Position numbers and translations under genes: made by a program | Notes under the pieces: generated by a model | The model's input: only the letters and a program-made list of their open reading frames with translations | Told to the model about the DNA's origin: nothing | Databases searched by the model: none | In this document: positions 16,574 through 26,603 of the stretch, in pieces | How positions within the stretch are numbered: the first letter of the stretch is position 1 | Layout of the letters: each line of letters opens with the position of its first letter | From: Phytopseudomonas punonensis | GTDB taxonomy: Bacteria > Pseudomonadota > Gammaproteobacteria > Pseudomonadales > Pseudomonadaceae | DNA: 64,000 nucleotides | Assembly: GCF_900142655.1 (NCBI RefSeq) | Contig: NZ_FRBQ01000006.1 | Span: 79,271-143,270 of the forward strand | Direction: 5' to 3'

Positions 16574-17185
16574 TTAGCGGAACAGCGACCAGCTCACTGC
16601 ATAGTCATTGAAGCCCAGGCCCCACAGCGCGACGGTCAGGGCCAGCAGCAGCTCCAGCACCAAGACGCCGATTGCCAGGGTGCCGCCGGAGATGGTCAGC
16701 CCCTCGTTGACCGGAATGCGCAGGAACGCTGGCATGCCCACGTACAGCAAGCGTGCACTGTAGGCCAGCGCGACGATGCCGACCATCAGCAGCAGCCAGG
16801 CCTTCGGATAGAGCAGGGCGAGACCGGCGATGAACAGCGGCGTGGCCACGTAGCCTGCGAAGATGATGCAGCGGCTACGGCTCGGGCGACTGGCGAAGGA
16901 GTCGGACATCCAGTGGATGACGTTACCCATGATGGCCACGCCGATCAGCATCAGGATGTAGAACACGATCCCCAGCGCTGCGGCGGTCGGCACTGCCACC
17001 TTGTAGGCTTCACCGCCCAGGTGCCAGCCGATCTGGGTTGTACCGATAAAAGCACTGACCACGGGGATGAGTGCCATCAGCAGAACGTGGCGGGCATAAA
17101 GGTTGGTGATGCTTTCCTTTTCCCGGTCGATGTTGCGCCACTCGCGGCCCGGATTGGCCAGCAGCCCCCAAATGTGATTGATCAT
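16574..17185 (-). CDS. YIP1-family inner-membrane protein
   Basis: The 203-residue protein has about five hydrophobic segments. The N-terminus MINHIWGLLANPGREWRNI is typical of bacterial Yip1-domain proteins. ATG 17185 follows AGAGGAGAAG and was preferred over the frame opening at 17221. Function is unknown in bacteria. It is a lone gene ending at the shared terminator. Confidence 0.8.
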   Translation of the reverse strand: MINHIWGLLANPGREWRNIDREKESITNLYARHVLLMALIPVVSAFIGTTQIGWHLGGEAYKVAVPTAAALGIVFYILMLIGVAIMGNVIHWMSDSFASRPSRSRCIIFAGYVATPLFIAGLALLYPKAWLLLMVGIVALAYSARLLYVGMPAFLRIPVNEGLTISGGTLAIGVLVLELLLALTVALWGLGFNDYAVSWSLFR

Positions 17186-17614
17186 GACTCTTCTCCTCTG
17201 ACTCCAGCATCGTGCCGGCATGAGATACCCGAGAGCTGATCAGTCTGGATTGTGCGGCAGGTGCCATTCAATTCAGCCCTCACAGGTATGAGTGAAGTTC
17301 ACCACAATAGGTTTGACCAGAAATTTACCCTGTGGCCGTGCCCGCTTTTGTTGTGGCTGCCAGATTGGAGATCGATGCCGCGGTTGGCGGGCCGCGGCGG
17401 CAAGTGAGCGCCGTTCGTATTGGCGCGTAACTGGGTATGTCGAGTGATCGCCGCGAGAATCGCAGCGTGGCGCTGCAAAGCCCGCAGAAATAGGCTTTTG
17501 ACAGTCCGGGGGCAGGGGAGGGCGATACCCATACCTTTCCTGTGTGCTCTTTGGCCCCTGCCTCCGGTAGGGCAAAAATGCTATGTTTCGCCCCCTCTCA
17601 GGCAGGGCTAGATC
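17186..17614. other. intergenic region between divergent membrane-protein genes
   Basis: No convincing gene lies in these 429 bases. TTGACA at 17498-17503 and an extended -10-like TGCTATGTT near 17570-17580 are possible promoter parts for the gene at 17615, but their spacing does not pair them. Confidence 0.4.
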
Positions 17615-17917
17615 ATGAGCGACGATAAGGCACGTAATCACTCCATCGAACAGTCTGACAGCGGCAAGCGCGGCGGCTGTCTGTGGCTGACTCTGCTCGG
17701 CCTCGGTTTCATCGTGCTGGTGTTCGGCATCATCATCTACGCCATCACCCGCGAGCAGACCGCTGACATCCAGGCCAACGAGCAGCGCGCCATTCAGGCC
17801 TGCTGGGTCAAGGCCAATGACCCGTCGGCAACGCCGACCTCGCGCTCCTTCGCTACCGATAGCTGTAAGGAAATGGAAAAGCAGTTTCGCCTCAAGTACA
17901 ACCGCGAGCCTGAGTGA
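17615..17917 (+). CDS. small single-pass membrane protein
   Basis: The 100-residue protein has one transmembrane segment near residues 23-46 (CLWLTLLGLGFIVLVFGIIIYAI). Its likely periplasmic tail holds two cysteines (QACWVK and DSCKEME) that could form a disulfide. Its stop overlaps the start of the thioredoxin-fold gene by one base, so the two are probably co-translated. No family is recognised. Confidence 0.65.
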   Translation: MSDDKARNHSIEQSDSGKRGGCLWLTLLGLGFIVLVFGIIIYAITREQTADIQANEQRAIQACWVKANDPSATPTSRSFATDSCKEMEKQFRLKYNREPE

Positions 17918-18528
17918 TGAGCCAGGAACAGACTGCTCCCTCCAAACGCTTTCTGCTGATCCTGTGCCTGCTGGCGTTGGCCGTCATGCTGGCCATCGGT
18001 GCCTGGGTGTGGGGGCGCTTTGGCGTTGCTTACCTGCGCCCCTTCGGTGATCAGGAGCAGCAAGCCGTGTTCTTTCAGGGCGGCGGCCTCAAGTTACCCG
18101 CCGAGCTGGCCGGACCGGGCAAGATCCGTGTGGTGCATTTCTGGGATCCCCAGTGCCCGTGCCATAAGGAAACCGACGCCCACCTCAATTACCTTATCGG
18201 CCTGTATCGGTTTTCCGGGGTCGAGTTTTACAGCGTGCAGAAGCCGGGCAGCGAGGGTGAGATGCTACCGTTTCTGCGTGGCAAGCTGACGCCACTCGAC
18301 AAGCTCGAAGGCATGGAGTCGATTCCGGCCAGCCCGGCCATCGCCATCTGGGATCAGAAGGGTAACCTGGCGTATGCCGGCCCCTACAGCGAGGGGCTGG
18401 TGTGCAACTCCTCGAACAGTTTCGTCGAGCCGATTCTTGATGCGTTGTCGGCCAATCGCAGTGTTTCGGCAGCCAACACCATGGCGGTGGGCTGCTACTG
18501 CGATTGGCAATCGAAAGAAGGTTCTTGA
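17917..18528 (+). CDS. membrane-anchored thioredoxin-fold protein (DUF6436-like)
   Basis: The 203-residue protein has an N-terminal transmembrane anchor (residues about 12-33). A periplasmic thioredoxin-like domain contains VVHFWDPQCPCHKETD, where CPCH takes the place of the CxxC of thioredoxins, and the cis-proline-like IPASPAIAIWD. A C-terminal MAVGCYCDW carries two more cysteines. A redox or metal/heme-linked role near the cytochrome oxidase operon is possible but inferred. ATG 17917 is used; the GTG one codon earlier is less likely. Confidence 0.72.
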   Translation: MSQEQTAPSKRFLLILCLLALAVMLAIGAWVWGRFGVAYLRPFGDQEQQAVFFQGGGLKLPAELAGPGKIRVVHFWDPQCPCHKETDAHLNYLIGLYRFSGVEFYSVQKPGSEGEMLPFLRGKLTPLDKLEGMESIPASPAIAIWDQKGNLAYAGPYSEGLVCNSSNSFVEPILDALSANRSVSAANTMAVGCYCDWQSKEGS

Positions 18529-18979
18529 CCTGTCACAGTAATCCTTGTGATTTTTAGGGTTATTGCTGTGCGACATATTGCCGCGTAACTGCGCAGGCAT
18601 GAGCCACTATCATAAGTCTCAACTCATCCTTTAATTGGCGCTTGGCCTGCGAGCTGTGACTTGCTCCCGGGCTACAGGGTCTATGAGGTGGGGCTTTGCG
18701 AGTTTAGCGAGCAGTTGCCGGTTGCAGGGTTGCAGCCGGTGTTCCAGGGCTGGGGCAGGCTGGGCGAAATACACACCCAGACTATTTGTAGGCCCATCGT
18801 CGTTATGCGGTTGGTTTTTTTGGCTGCGTAACCGAAAATGTCGCCCCCTCCGTTTAGTAGTTTCGATGTTGAAACGATTTCGGTGCCTGAGCGCATCGTT
18901 TTCCTGACATGCCCGGCGGTATTGGGTGCCAGGCTGAACAGAACGCTATGTGGGATATCACTTTGCTGAAGGTCGTGAA
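18529..18979. other. intergenic region upstream of cyoA
   Basis: I see no gene in these 451 bases. It should hold the cyo promoter. An inverted repeat GTTTC-GATGTT-GAAAC at 18860-18875 is the only local structure noted; no terminator with a clear T-run follows the thioredoxin-fold gene. Confidence 0.4.
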
Positions 18980-19876
18980 ATGAGAGAAGAGAAGTACCAC
19001 CGCTTGTTCCGCACGCTTCTGACGATTGTCGTGGCCGTCTCCCTGAGTGGCTGCGACTGGGTTCTTTTCGATTCGAAAGGCCAAATCGGTATCGAGCAGC
19101 GTAACCTGATCATTACCGCCACTCTGCTGATGCTGATCGTGGTGGTACCCGTCATTTTCATGACCATTCTGTTCGCATGGCGCTATCGCTCCTCGAACAA
19201 GGACGCGACTTACGCGCCTGAGTGGGCTCACTCGCACAAGATCGAGGCCATCGTTTGGGGCGTCCCTTGCGTGATCATCATCGTGCTCGCGGTGATCACC
19301 TGGAAAACCACCCACTCGCTCGATCCGTACAAGCCTATCGAGTCCGAGGTCAAACCGCTGACCGTGGAAGTGGTAGCGCTGGACTGGAAATGGCTGTTCA
19401 TCTATCCGGAGCAGGGCATCGCTACCGTCAATGAGCTGTACATTCCGGCCAACACGCCGATCAGCTTCCAGATCACTTCGCAGACCGTGATGAACACCTT
19501 CTTCATCCCGCAGCTCGGCGGCATGGTCTACGCGATGGGCGGCATGCGCACCCAGCTGCACCTGATTGCCAACGAGCCAGGCGAGTTCTTCGGCCTGTCG
19601 GGCAACTACAGCGGTCATGGTTTCTCGGGCATGAAGTTCCAGACTCACGCGACCAGCAACGAAGAGTTCGAGCAGTGGGTGGCCAAGGTCAAACAGTCGC
19701 CGAACACGCTGGACTTCAATGGCAACTACAAAATGCTGTCCAAGGCGAGTGAAAACAACCCAGTCGAGTACTTCAATGCTCAGCCAGGCCTGTTCCGGCA
19801 GATCCTCGGCCAGTACATCGATTACAAGAGCAACCCTGTGAGCGAAGCCGCGCACGCTTCAGGTGCGGAGGAATAA
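18980..19876 (+). CDS. cyoA: cytochrome o ubiquinol oxidase subunit II
   Basis: The 298-residue lipoprotein has a signal peptide ending in LSGC, two transmembrane helices and a cupredoxin domain. The CuA ligand cysteines of cytochrome c oxidases are absent from the FFIPQLGGMVYAMGGM...NYSGHGFSGM region, as expected for a quinol oxidase. ATG 18980 (MREEKYHR) follows GAAGG; the earlier GTG at 18950 would disturb the signal peptide. It is first of the cyoABCDE operon; the complex reduces oxygen to water while pumping protons. Confidence 0.95.
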   Translation: MREEKYHRLFRTLLTIVVAVSLSGCDWVLFDSKGQIGIEQRNLIITATLLMLIVVVPVIFMTILFAWRYRSSNKDATYAPEWAHSHKIEAIVWGVPCVIIIVLAVITWKTTHSLDPYKPIESEVKPLTVEVVALDWKWLFIYPEQGIATVNELYIPANTPISFQITSQTVMNTFFIPQLGGMVYAMGGMRTQLHLIANEPGEFFGLSGNYSGHGFSGMKFQTHATSNEEFEQWVAKVKQSPNTLDFNGNYKMLSKASENNPVEYFNAQPGLFRQILGQYIDYKSNPVSEAAHASGAEE

Positions 19877-19879
19877 ACG

Positions 19880-21853
19880 ATGTTCGGAAAGCTGACACTA
19901 GATGCAATACCCCTGCACGAGCCCATCCTTGTAATCACCATGATCGCGGTGGCTCTGGGTGGTCTCGGGCTGGTTGCCGCGCTGACCTACTTCAAGAAAT
20001 GGGGCTACCTGTGGACTGAATGGCTGACCTCGGTCGACCACAAGAAAATCGGCGTGATGTACATTCTCGTCGCATTGGTCATGCTGCTGCGCGGCTTCGC
20101 TGACGCAATCATGATGCGTACCCAGTTGGCTATCGCCACGGGTGGCTCGGAAGGCTATCTGCCGCCACACCACTACGATCAGATCTTTACCGCTCACGGT
20201 ACGATCATGATCTTCTTCGTGGCCATGCCACTGGTGGTCGGTCTGATGAACATCGTCACGCCGCTGCAGATCGGTGCGCGCGACGTTGCTTTCCCGTTCC
20301 TCAACTCGCTGAGCTTCTGGCTGTTCGTGGTTGGCGTGCTGCTGACCAACGTATCGCTGTTCGTCGGTGAGTTCGCCATGACTGGCTGGGTCGCGTACCC
20401 GCCGTTGTCGGGCATCGAGTACAGTCCGGGAGTCGGGGTTGACTACTACATATGGGCGCTGCAGATATCCGGTATCGGTACGCTGCTCACCGGTGTCAAC
20501 TTCTTCGTGACCATCATCAAGATGCGTGCCCCTGGCATGACCCTGATGAAAATGCCGATCTTCACCTGGACCATCCTGTGCACCAGCGTGATCATCTGCG
20601 GCGCGTTCCCGATTCTGACTGCCGTGCTCGGCATGCTGACTCTGGACCGCTACCTGGATTTCCACTTCTTCACTAACGAAGCTGGTGGCAACCCGATGAT
20701 GTACGTCAACCTCCTGTGGGCCTGGGGCCACCCTGAGGTGTACATCCTGATCCTGCCGGCTTTCGGTGTATTCTCCGAAGTCACTTCGGTGTTCGCTCGC
20801 AAGCGTCTGTTCGGCTACGCCTCGATGGTCTGGGCCACCGTGGCAATCACCGTGCTGTCGTTCGTGGTATGGCTGCACCACTTCTTCACCATGGGCTCTG
20901 GGGCCAGCGTCAACGCCTTCTTCGGTATCGCGACGATGATCATCGCCATCCCGACCGGTGTGAAGATCTTCACCTGGCTGTTCACCATGTACCGCGGTCG
21001 TCTGGAGTTCACTTCGCCGATCCTGTGGACCCTGGGCTTCATCATCACCTTCTCCATTGGTGGTATGACCGGCGTACTGCTGGCCGTTCCAGGTGCTGAC
21101 TTCCTGCTGCACAACAGCCTGTTCCTGATCGCCCACTTCCACAACGTGATCATCGGCGGTGCGGTATTCGGCTACATGGCCGGTATCACCTTCTGGTTCC
21201 CGAAAGCGTTCGGCTTCAAGCTGCACGAAGGCTGGGGCAAGGCATCGTTCTGGTTCTGGATCGTCGGCTTCTACTTCGCGTTCATGCCGCTCTACGTGCT
21301 GGGCTTCATGGGCATGACCCGTCGTCTGAACAGCACCACCAACCCAGAGTGGGAGCCGTGGCTGTACGTGGCCGTGGTCGGCGCGGTGATGATCGGTATC
21401 GGTATCCTGTGCACCTTGATCCAGTTCGCTGTGTCGATCATCAAGCGCAAAGAGCTGGCCGACGTGACGGGCGACCCATGGGACGCGCGTACCTTGGAGT
21501 GGTCCACTTCTTCGCCACCGCCGTTCTACAACTTCGCTGTTACTCCGCGCGGTGATCGTATCGACGAGTTCCACGAGCAGAAGCGCGATGGCCTCAAGCC
21601 TGCGCCGACCAAGTACTCGCCGATCCACATGCCGAAGAACACCGGTGTTGGCCTGATCATGTCCATTGGCGCTCTGGGCTTTGGCTTCGCCCTGATCTGG
21701 CATATCTGGTGGCTGGCTGCATTGAGCTTCGTAGGTACCTTCGCCGTTCTGATTCGCAACAGCTACAACACAGACGTCGATTACTACGTGCAGCCCGATG
21801 AGATCGAGCGCATCGAGAATGCACACATTCAAGCAAAGGCTAAGCAGGCGTAA
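19880..21853 (+). CDS. cyoB: cytochrome o ubiquinol oxidase subunit I
   Basis: The 657-residue heme-copper oxidase subunit has about 15 helices. The active-site segments are [17 protein letters not shown] (His and cross-linked Tyr near CuB), WLHHFFTMG (two CuB histidines) and [13 protein letters not shown] (high- and low-spin heme histidines). It binds heme b and heme o3 and forms the proton channels. Three bases separate it from cyoA. Confidence 0.97.
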   Translation: MFGKLTLDAIPLHEPILVITMIAVALGGLGLVAALTYFKKWGYLWTEWLTSVDHKKIGVMYILVALVMLLRGFADAIMMRTQLAIATGGSEGYLPPHHYDQIFTAHGTIMIFFVAMPLVVGLMNIVTPLQIGARDVAFPFLNSLSFWLFVVGVLLTNVSLFVGEFAMTGWVAYPPLSGIEYSPGVGVDYYIWALQISGIGTLLTGVNFFVTIIKMRAPGMTLMKMPIFTWTILCTSVIICGAFPILTAVLGMLTLDRYLDFHFFTNEAGGNPMMYVNLLWAWGHPEVYILILPAFGVFSEVTSVFARKRLFGYASMVWATVAITVLSFVVWLHHFFTMGSGASVNAFFGIATMIIAIPTGVKIFTWLFTMYRGRLEFTSPILWTLGFIITFSIGGMTGVLLAVPGADFLLHNSLFLIAHFHNVIIGGAVFGYMAGITFWFPKAFGFKLHEGWGKASFWFWIVGFYFAFMPLYVLGFMGMTRRLNSTTNPEWEPWLYVAVVGAVMIGIGILCTLIQFAVSIIKRKELADVTGDPWDARTLEWSTSSPPPFYNFAVTPRGDRIDEFHEQKRDGLKPAPTKYSPIHMPKNTGVGLIMSIGALGFGFALIWHIWWLAALSFVGTFAVLIRNSYNTDVDYYVQPDEIERIENAHIQAKAKQA

Positions 21854-21856
21854 ACC

Positions 21857-22480
21857 ATGTCCAGTGAAGTTTTGAGCAACCACGCCGCTCATGACGATGA
21901 TCATGAGCACGAGCATCACCACGACGCGGGTGAAATGAAGGTCTTCGGGTTCTGGATTTACCTGATGACCGACTGCATCCTGTTCGCGAGTATCTTTGCA
22001 GGCTTCGCGGTGCTCAGCACCGCGTACGCCGGCGGTCCTACTCCGAAGGATCTGATCGACCTGAAACTCGTTCTGGTCGAAACATTCGCCCTGTTGTTCT
22101 CCAGCATCACCTACGGCATGGCCATGCTGGCCATGTACCGTGGCGACAAAGGCAAAGTGCTGTCCTGGCTTGCCGCGACCTTCCTGTTCGGCCTGGTGTT
22201 CATCTCGATCGAGTTGTACGAGTTCCACCACCTGATCCATGAAGGTGCTGCGCCGCAGGTCAGCGCTTACTGGTCGGCATTCTTCACCCTCGTCGGCACC
22301 CACGGTCTGCACGTCAGTGCCGGCCTGGTGTGGATGGCTGTGATGATGCACCAGGTCGCCAGCCGCGGCCTGACTCCGGTCACCCAGACCCGCCTGAGCT
22401 GCCTGAGCCTGTTCTGGCACTTCCTCGATGTGGTCTGGATCTGCGTGTTTACCGTTGTTTACCTGATGGGGGCTCTGTAA
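21857..22480 (+). CDS. cyoC: cytochrome o ubiquinol oxidase subunit III
   Basis: The 207-residue protein has five transmembrane helices of the heme-copper oxidase subunit III family, with [18 protein letters not shown] as signature. The N-terminus is unusually His/Asp/Glu-rich ([15 protein letters not shown]), which might bind metal. Its stop overlaps the cyoD start by one base. Confidence 0.95.
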   Translation: MSSEVLSNHAAHDDDHEHEHHHDAGEMKVFGFWIYLMTDCILFASIFAGFAVLSTAYAGGPTPKDLIDLKLVLVETFALLFSSITYGMAMLAMYRGDKGKVLSWLAATFLFGLVFISIELYEFHHLIHEGAAPQVSAYWSAFFTLVGTHGLHVSAGLVWMAVMMHQVASRGLTPVTQTRLSCLSLFWHFLDVVWICVFTVVYLMGAL

Positions 22481-22812
22481 TGGCTCATGATCACCACTCT
22501 GCCGCTGGCGCGAGCCACGGCAGCACCAAGGATTACGTCGTCGGCTTCGTGCTGTCGATCATCCTCACCGTGATCCCGTTCGCGATCGTGATGAACCCCG
22601 TCATGTCGAAAGCGGCCACGTTGTTCACCATCGTTGCCTTCGCGGTCGTGCAGATCTACGTGCACCTTGTGTACTTCCTGCACATGAACACGTCCTCCGC
22701 GCAGCGTTGGAACACGGTGGCATTCGTGTTCACCATCCTGATCACCATCATCGTCGTAGCGCTCTCTATCTGGATCATCTGGAGCATGCACTACTACATG
22801 ATGGCCAACTAA
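22480..22812 (+). CDS. cyoD: cytochrome o ubiquinol oxidase subunit IV
   Basis: The 110-residue protein has three transmembrane helices and the CyoD signature [16 protein letters not shown] 22480 overlaps the cyoC TAA (TAATG); longer in-frame starts inside cyoC are not credible. It assists assembly of the oxidase. Confidence 0.94.
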   Translation: MAHDHHSAAGASHGSTKDYVVGFVLSIILTVIPFAIVMNPVMSKAATLFTIVAFAVVQIYVHLVYFLHMNTSSAQRWNTVAFVFTILITIIVVALSIWIIWSMHYYMMAN

Positions 22813-22826
22813 AAGAGAGCAGCCTG

Positions 22827-23768
22827 ATGTTCAAGCAATACCTGCTCCTGACCAAGCCGGGCATCGTCTTCGGGAACATGATTTCCGTCGCCGGTGGTTT
22901 CTTCCTGGCTTCGAAGGGGGATATCGACCTGATGCTGTTCCTGGCAACAGCACTCGGCGTCGCTCTGGTGATTGCTTCCGGTTGCGTGTTCAACAACTAC
23001 ATCGATATGGACATCGATGAAAAGATGGAGCGGACCAAGAACAGGGTGCTGGTAAAAGGCCTGGTTCCGCCGACTCATGCCATCGTTTACGCCTGCATCC
23101 TGGGGATTGCAGGCGTTGCCTTGCTCTATAAAGCTACGAATTTGCTTGCAGTCGCCTTGGTCCTCATGGGCTTTGTCGTCTACGTCGGGCTGTACAGCCT
23201 GTACCTCAAGCGCAATTCGGTTTATGGAACCCTGGTTGGCAGTCTGTCGGGCGCCGCTCCGCCTGTTGTGGGCTATTGCGCTGTAAGCAACGAGTTCGAC
23301 ATGGGGGCAGCAATTCTGCTGCTGATCTTCAGCCTCTGGCAGATGCCCCACTCGTACGCTATCGCCATTTTCCGTTTCAATGACTACCAGGCCGCCAACA
23401 TTCCGGTGTTGCCGGTGATCAAGGGCGTTCCTGCTGCCAAGCGCAGCATCGTCCTGTACATCGCCGCGTTCCTGGTCGCCACCCTGATGTTGACCATCAG
23501 CGGTTACGCGGGCTACAGCTACTTCGTGGTAGCAGCAGTCAGCGGTGCCTACTGGTTGTGGATGGGGGTGTCGGGTTACAAGGCCGTCGATGACAAGGTC
23601 TGGGCACGCAAGCTGTTCGTGTTCTCCATCGTCACCATCACCGCGCTGAGCGTGATGATGTCGGTGGACTTCCAGGCCACGCCAAGCCAGATGCTGATGA
23701 CCTCGGTCAATCACATCTGTGGCGTCGACAACGTCAGTGGTTTCTGTGCGGCATTTGCCTCGCGCTAA
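22827..23768 (+). CDS. cyoE: protoheme IX farnesyltransferase (heme O synthase)
   Basis: The 313-residue UbiA-family prenyltransferase has the aspartate motif [18 protein letters not shown]. The second polar loop lies in [26 protein letters not shown]. It adds farnesyl to protoheme, making heme O for CyoB. ATG 22827 follows AGAGAGCAGCC. The protein is slightly longer than the E. coli one (296) because of a C-terminal extension. It is last in the operon, before a strong terminator. Confidence 0.95.
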   Translation: MFKQYLLLTKPGIVFGNMISVAGGFFLASKGDIDLMLFLATALGVALVIASGCVFNNYIDMDIDEKMERTKNRVLVKGLVPPTHAIVYACILGIAGVALLYKATNLLAVALVLMGFVVYVGLYSLYLKRNSVYGTLVGSLSGAAPPVVGYCAVSNEFDMGAAILLLIFSLWQMPHSYAIAIFRFNDYQAANIPVLPVIKGVPAAKRSIVLYIAAFLVATLMLTISGYAGYSYFVVAAVSGAYWLWMGVSGYKAVDDKVWARKLFVFSIVTITALSVMMSVDFQATPSQMLMTSVNHICGVDNVSGFCAAFASR

Positions 23769-23788
23769 GCTTTGACGAGCGAATCGAG

Positions 23789-23824
23789 CGGGCCCCGTCA
23801 TCAATGATGACGGGGCCCGTTTTC
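23789..23824 (+). terminator. Rho-independent terminator after cyoE
   Basis: A 15-bp perfect stem CGGGCCCCGTCATCA is paired with its complement around a single A (23789-23819) and followed by TTTTC. Confidence 0.88.
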
Positions 23825-23877
23825 GTTACGCGTAAGCAATGTGTGTACGCCGAATTCTGAGAGTGGGAGATATAACC

Positions 23878-24264
23878 GTGAACGAGCAAGACGCTTTCAT
23901 TGCCGGTCTCAAGGACCGCTTGCCCGAGGATCTCCGTGATTCCTTCACCGCCGAGCAGCTCGCTGCACTCAAGGTGGCCTTTGGCGCGCGGCAGTGGGGC
24001 CGCCATCCGCTGGACCTGCGCGGCACCCTTAAACTGTGGCGCTGGCGCTACTATTTCGTGTTCCTGGCCGGGCGCAACAAGCGTGACCTGAGCCGAGCCC
24101 AGCAGGAGCTGTCGCTGACCGCCAAGGCCCTGGGGGTCAGCCTGTTCCTGATGGTTTCCCTGGCGCTTGGCCTGCTGTTCCTGTACCTGATCAAGTCGGC
24201 ACTGGGCATCAACCTGTTTTCAGGATTCTCCTTGGGCCTGTGGGACTGGTTCAACCGCGCCTGA
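23878..24264 (+). CDS. small membrane protein of unknown function
   Basis: The 128-residue protein has a soluble N-terminal half (EDLRDSFTAEQLAALKVAFGARQWGRHPLDLRGT) and one or two transmembrane helices near residues 75-110. The start is probably GTG 23878 after GGGAGATATAACC. It converges with the methyltransferase gene and overlaps it by 14 bases. No function is assigned. Confidence 0.75.
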   Translation: MNEQDAFIAGLKDRLPEDLRDSFTAEQLAALKVAFGARQWGRHPLDLRGTLKLWRWRYYFVFLAGRNKRDLSRAQQELSLTAKALGVSLFLMVSLALGLLFLYLIKSALGINLFSGFSLGLWDWFNRA

Positions 24265-25189
24265 ACAGCAAGGCCTTGAGCCCGCCTTCAGGGTTGGCGT
24301 CGGGAAACTCCGGTGGGTTTTCCAGGCGCCTCTCGAAGCGCAGCTCGGGGGCTTCGCTGGCCATACCGGAGATCAAAAAATCACTGCCGACAGTGGGATC
24401 GTTGACGCAAGCCAGCACGCAGCCTTCGGGGCCCAGTAGTTCCGGCAGCTTGCGCAGGATCTTCTGATAGTCGCGCGTCAACGCAAAGCTGCCTTTCTGG
24501 AACGACGGCGGGTCAATGATGATCAGGTCGTAGGGGCCGTGGCGTTTGACCTTGCCCCACGACTTGAACAGCTCGTGGCCAAGAAAGCTGACCCGGCTGA
24601 GATCATGCTCGTTCAGGCGGTGATTGTCGCGGCCTCGGCTCAGAGCGGCCTTGGCCATGTCCAGATTGACCACGTGCTCGGCACCGCCAGCGAGTGCCGA
24701 GACAGAAAAGCCGCAGGTGTAGGCGAACAGGTTGAGCACCCTTTTGCCCCTGGCATTGTCGCGTACCCAGCGGCGCCCCAGTCGCATGTCGAGAAACAGC
24801 CCGGTGTTTTGCTTGCGGCCCAGGTCGAGCAAGAAGCGCTGGCCGTCCTCAACGATCACCCACTCTTCGGGTAGCTCGCCAGCCATACACAGCATTGGGC
24901 TGTCGGGCAGGTAGCGCTGTTGCAGCAGCAAGCTTTTGGCGTTGCTGCTGCGCCACGTCGGCGACTCGCTGAGTTGCTGCAGCATGACTTGCAACGCATT
25001 AAGCTCCTCGCCCGCAGGCTCCCGGAACAGGCACACCAGCATGATGCCCTGCAGCCAATCGACCGTGATGTGCTCTAGCCCCTCCCAGCAGCGCCCACGC
25101 CCGTGGAACAGGCGGCGGGCCTCGCTCGGTGGTGCGCTCAAGGCGTCGCTCAGGTGGTGGTGCAGCAGGGCGAGATTGGCTGGAGTCAT
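24251..25189 (-). CDS. class I SAM-dependent methyltransferase, RlmI/RlmK-like
   Basis: The 312-residue protein has the methyltransferase core NTGLFLDMRLGRR, motif I VLNLFAYTCGFSVSA, the acidic motif VVNLDMAKAAL and motif IV IIIDPPSF. This is the pattern of the 23S rRNA m5C/m7G methyltransferases RlmI and RlmK-L. It lacks the PUA domain of RlmI. ATG 25189 was chosen over 25285 because the upstream part looks unrelated. An RNA substrate is likely but not proven. Confidence 0.8.
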   Translation of the reverse strand: MTPANLALLHHHLSDALSAPPSEARRLFHGRGRCWEGLEHITVDWLQGIMLVCLFREPAGEELNALQVMLQQLSESPTWRSSNAKSLLLQQRYLPDSPMLCMAGELPEEWVIVEDGQRFLLDLGRKQNTGLFLDMRLGRRWVRDNARGKRVLNLFAYTCGFSVSALAGGAEHVVNLDMAKAALSRGRDNHRLNEHDLSRVSFLGHELFKSWGKVKRHGPYDLIIIDPPSFQKGSFALTRDYQKILRKLPELLGPEGCVLACVNDPTVGSDFLISGMASEAPELRFERRLENPPEFPDANPEGGLKALLFRRG

Positions 25190-25270
25190 GGGCAGTGCTA
25201 TCGGTCGGCAGGGCGCGGCAGTGTAAATCAAAGCAATTGCCAGCCACGAATCGAGCTTTTGCGGGCACAT

Positions 25271-25296
25271 AAAAAAGCCCGTCACGAGGACGGGCC
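25271..25296 (-). terminator. Rho-independent terminator after the oprD-family gene
   Basis: Read on the minus strand, GCCCGTC-CTCGT-GACGGGC is followed by TTTTTT. It lies 36 bases past the porin stop. Confidence 0.88.
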
Positions 25297-25331
25297 AAAT
25301 ATGCCACTGGAGTCGGCGATGCGATGCGGTG

Positions 25332-26603
25332 TTACAGGATCGACAACGGGTAGTTGATGATCAGACGGTTTTCGCTCATGTCCTGGCCAACATCACGACG
25401 AAGGCTGGAGTTACGCACGCGAATGTTCAGATTTTTCAGCACGCCATCTTGCAGGGTATAAGCCAGTTCGGTTTCACGGCTCCACTCTTCAGCGTCGTCA
25501 CGGGTGGCGCTTGCGCGGATGTTGTCGCCTTTGGTGTAACGGTTCATCAGGCTCAGGCCAGGAACGCCCAGAGCGGCGAAGCTGTAGTCGTGACGAATCG
25601 CCCAAGAGCGCTCATCCACGCCGTCAAAAGCGCTGGTGAAACCATCGTTGACCAGCAGGCCGCCGCTTGTGCCATCGACTTTGATGAAGCGGCTGTCACC
25701 ACTTAGCTTCTGGTAGTTCACGGTAAAGGTGTTCATGCCTGTCTTGGCGGAGAAGCTTCCCTGATAGACCTTGTTATCCAGCTTGCCCGCTTTGGACGAG
25801 CCTTCGTCTTTACTGTCGACATAACCGAGGTTGGCACCCAGTACCCAATCGCCGACTGGTTGGCTGTGGGTCAACTGCAGGTAATTCTGTTGGTAGATGT
25901 CGTTCAGCTCAGCGCGCCACAAGCCAATCATGGTGCGTTTTTCGTTGAACTTGAATTCACCACCGGCGAAGTCGAAAGCGTTGGTTTTGAATCCGGAGTA
26001 GGACATACGCTCTAGGCTGGCATCGTTACGCGCGCTGTTGCCATTGAAGCGACCGCCATACAGGGACAGGCCTTCAATTTCGTTGACCGTGAGCTGGCCA
26101 CCCTTGAAAGTCTGCGGCAGGGAGCGGCCATCATCGGCGCGCAGTATTGGCAGTACGGCAAACCATTCGCCAACTTTCAGCTCGGTTTTGGAGATTTTGG
26201 CTTTGGCAGCTACCGCTGTGCGGCCGAAATCACCTGCAGAGTGAGCATCGTTGCCCGTGCCATGAGTCGGGAACAACTCGCTGTTGATTGTCCCTTTGCC
26301 GCCATCCAGCTTGACGGCGTACATACCCAACACGTCGAGTCCGAAACCGACGGTGCCCGCCGTGTAGCCGGAGCGTGCGTCCAAGATAAAACTCTGCGCC
26401 CACTCAGCTCTCTGACCTTGGTCATCGCCCTGGACTTGGGGGCCCGTGTGGTTGAGGAAGTTGCGGTTGAAGTAGTAGTTGCGCAGGTTGAGGTTGACCT
26501 TGGCATCCTCTACAAAACCTTCGGCATGGGCCGCGAATGGCATGGCGAGGGCCATGGTTCCGGCTCCGATCAGGCCCAGCGAGATGATTTTGCGTGCTGT
26601 CAT
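25332..26603 (-). CDS. OprD-family outer-membrane porin
   Basis: The 423-residue protein has a signal peptide (MTARKIISLGLIGAGTMALAMPFAAHA) and a beta-barrel rich in alternating polar/aromatic strands. Family signatures are NLNLRNYYFNRNF, LGMYAVKLDGG, ISKTELKVGEW and the C-terminal LIINYPLSIL. It is a substrate-specific channel for small carboxylates, aromatic acids or basic amino acids; the substrate cannot be read. ATG 26603 follows GGGAGC. A CHMI-type isomerase gene lies divergently, with a FadR-type palindrome between them. Confidence 0.92.
   Translation of the reverse strand: MTARKIISLGLIGAGTMALAMPFAAHAEGFVEDAKVNLNLRNYYFNRNFLNHTGPQVQGDDQGQRAEWAQSFILDARSGYTAGTVGFGLDVLGMYAVKLDGGKGTINSELFPTHGTGNDAHSAGDFGRTAVAAKAKISKTELKVGEWFAVLPILRADDGRSLPQTFKGGQLTVNEIEGLSLYGGRFNGNSARNDASLERMSYSGFKTNAFDFAGGEFKFNEKRTMIGLWRAELNDIYQQNYLQLTHSQPVGDWVLGANLGYVDSKDEGSSKAGKLDNKVYQGSFSAKTGMNTFTVNYQKLSGDSRFIKVDGTSGGLLVNDGFTSAFDGVDERSWAIRHDYSFAALGVPGLSLMNRYTKGDNIRASATRDDAEEWSRETELAYTLQDGVLKNLNIRVRNSSLRRDVGQDMSENRLIINYPLSIL

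Noticed and set aside
17273..17641. 122-codon minus-strand frame
   Set aside because: It overlaps the 5' end of the small membrane protein gene and has an Arg/Pro-rich random translation.
19898..22420. 840-codon open frame on the minus strand
   Set aside because: It is antisense to cyoB-cyoC, which carry all expected motifs; the long frame is a codon-bias shadow in high-GC DNA and its translation is low-complexity (Asp/His/Gln-rich).
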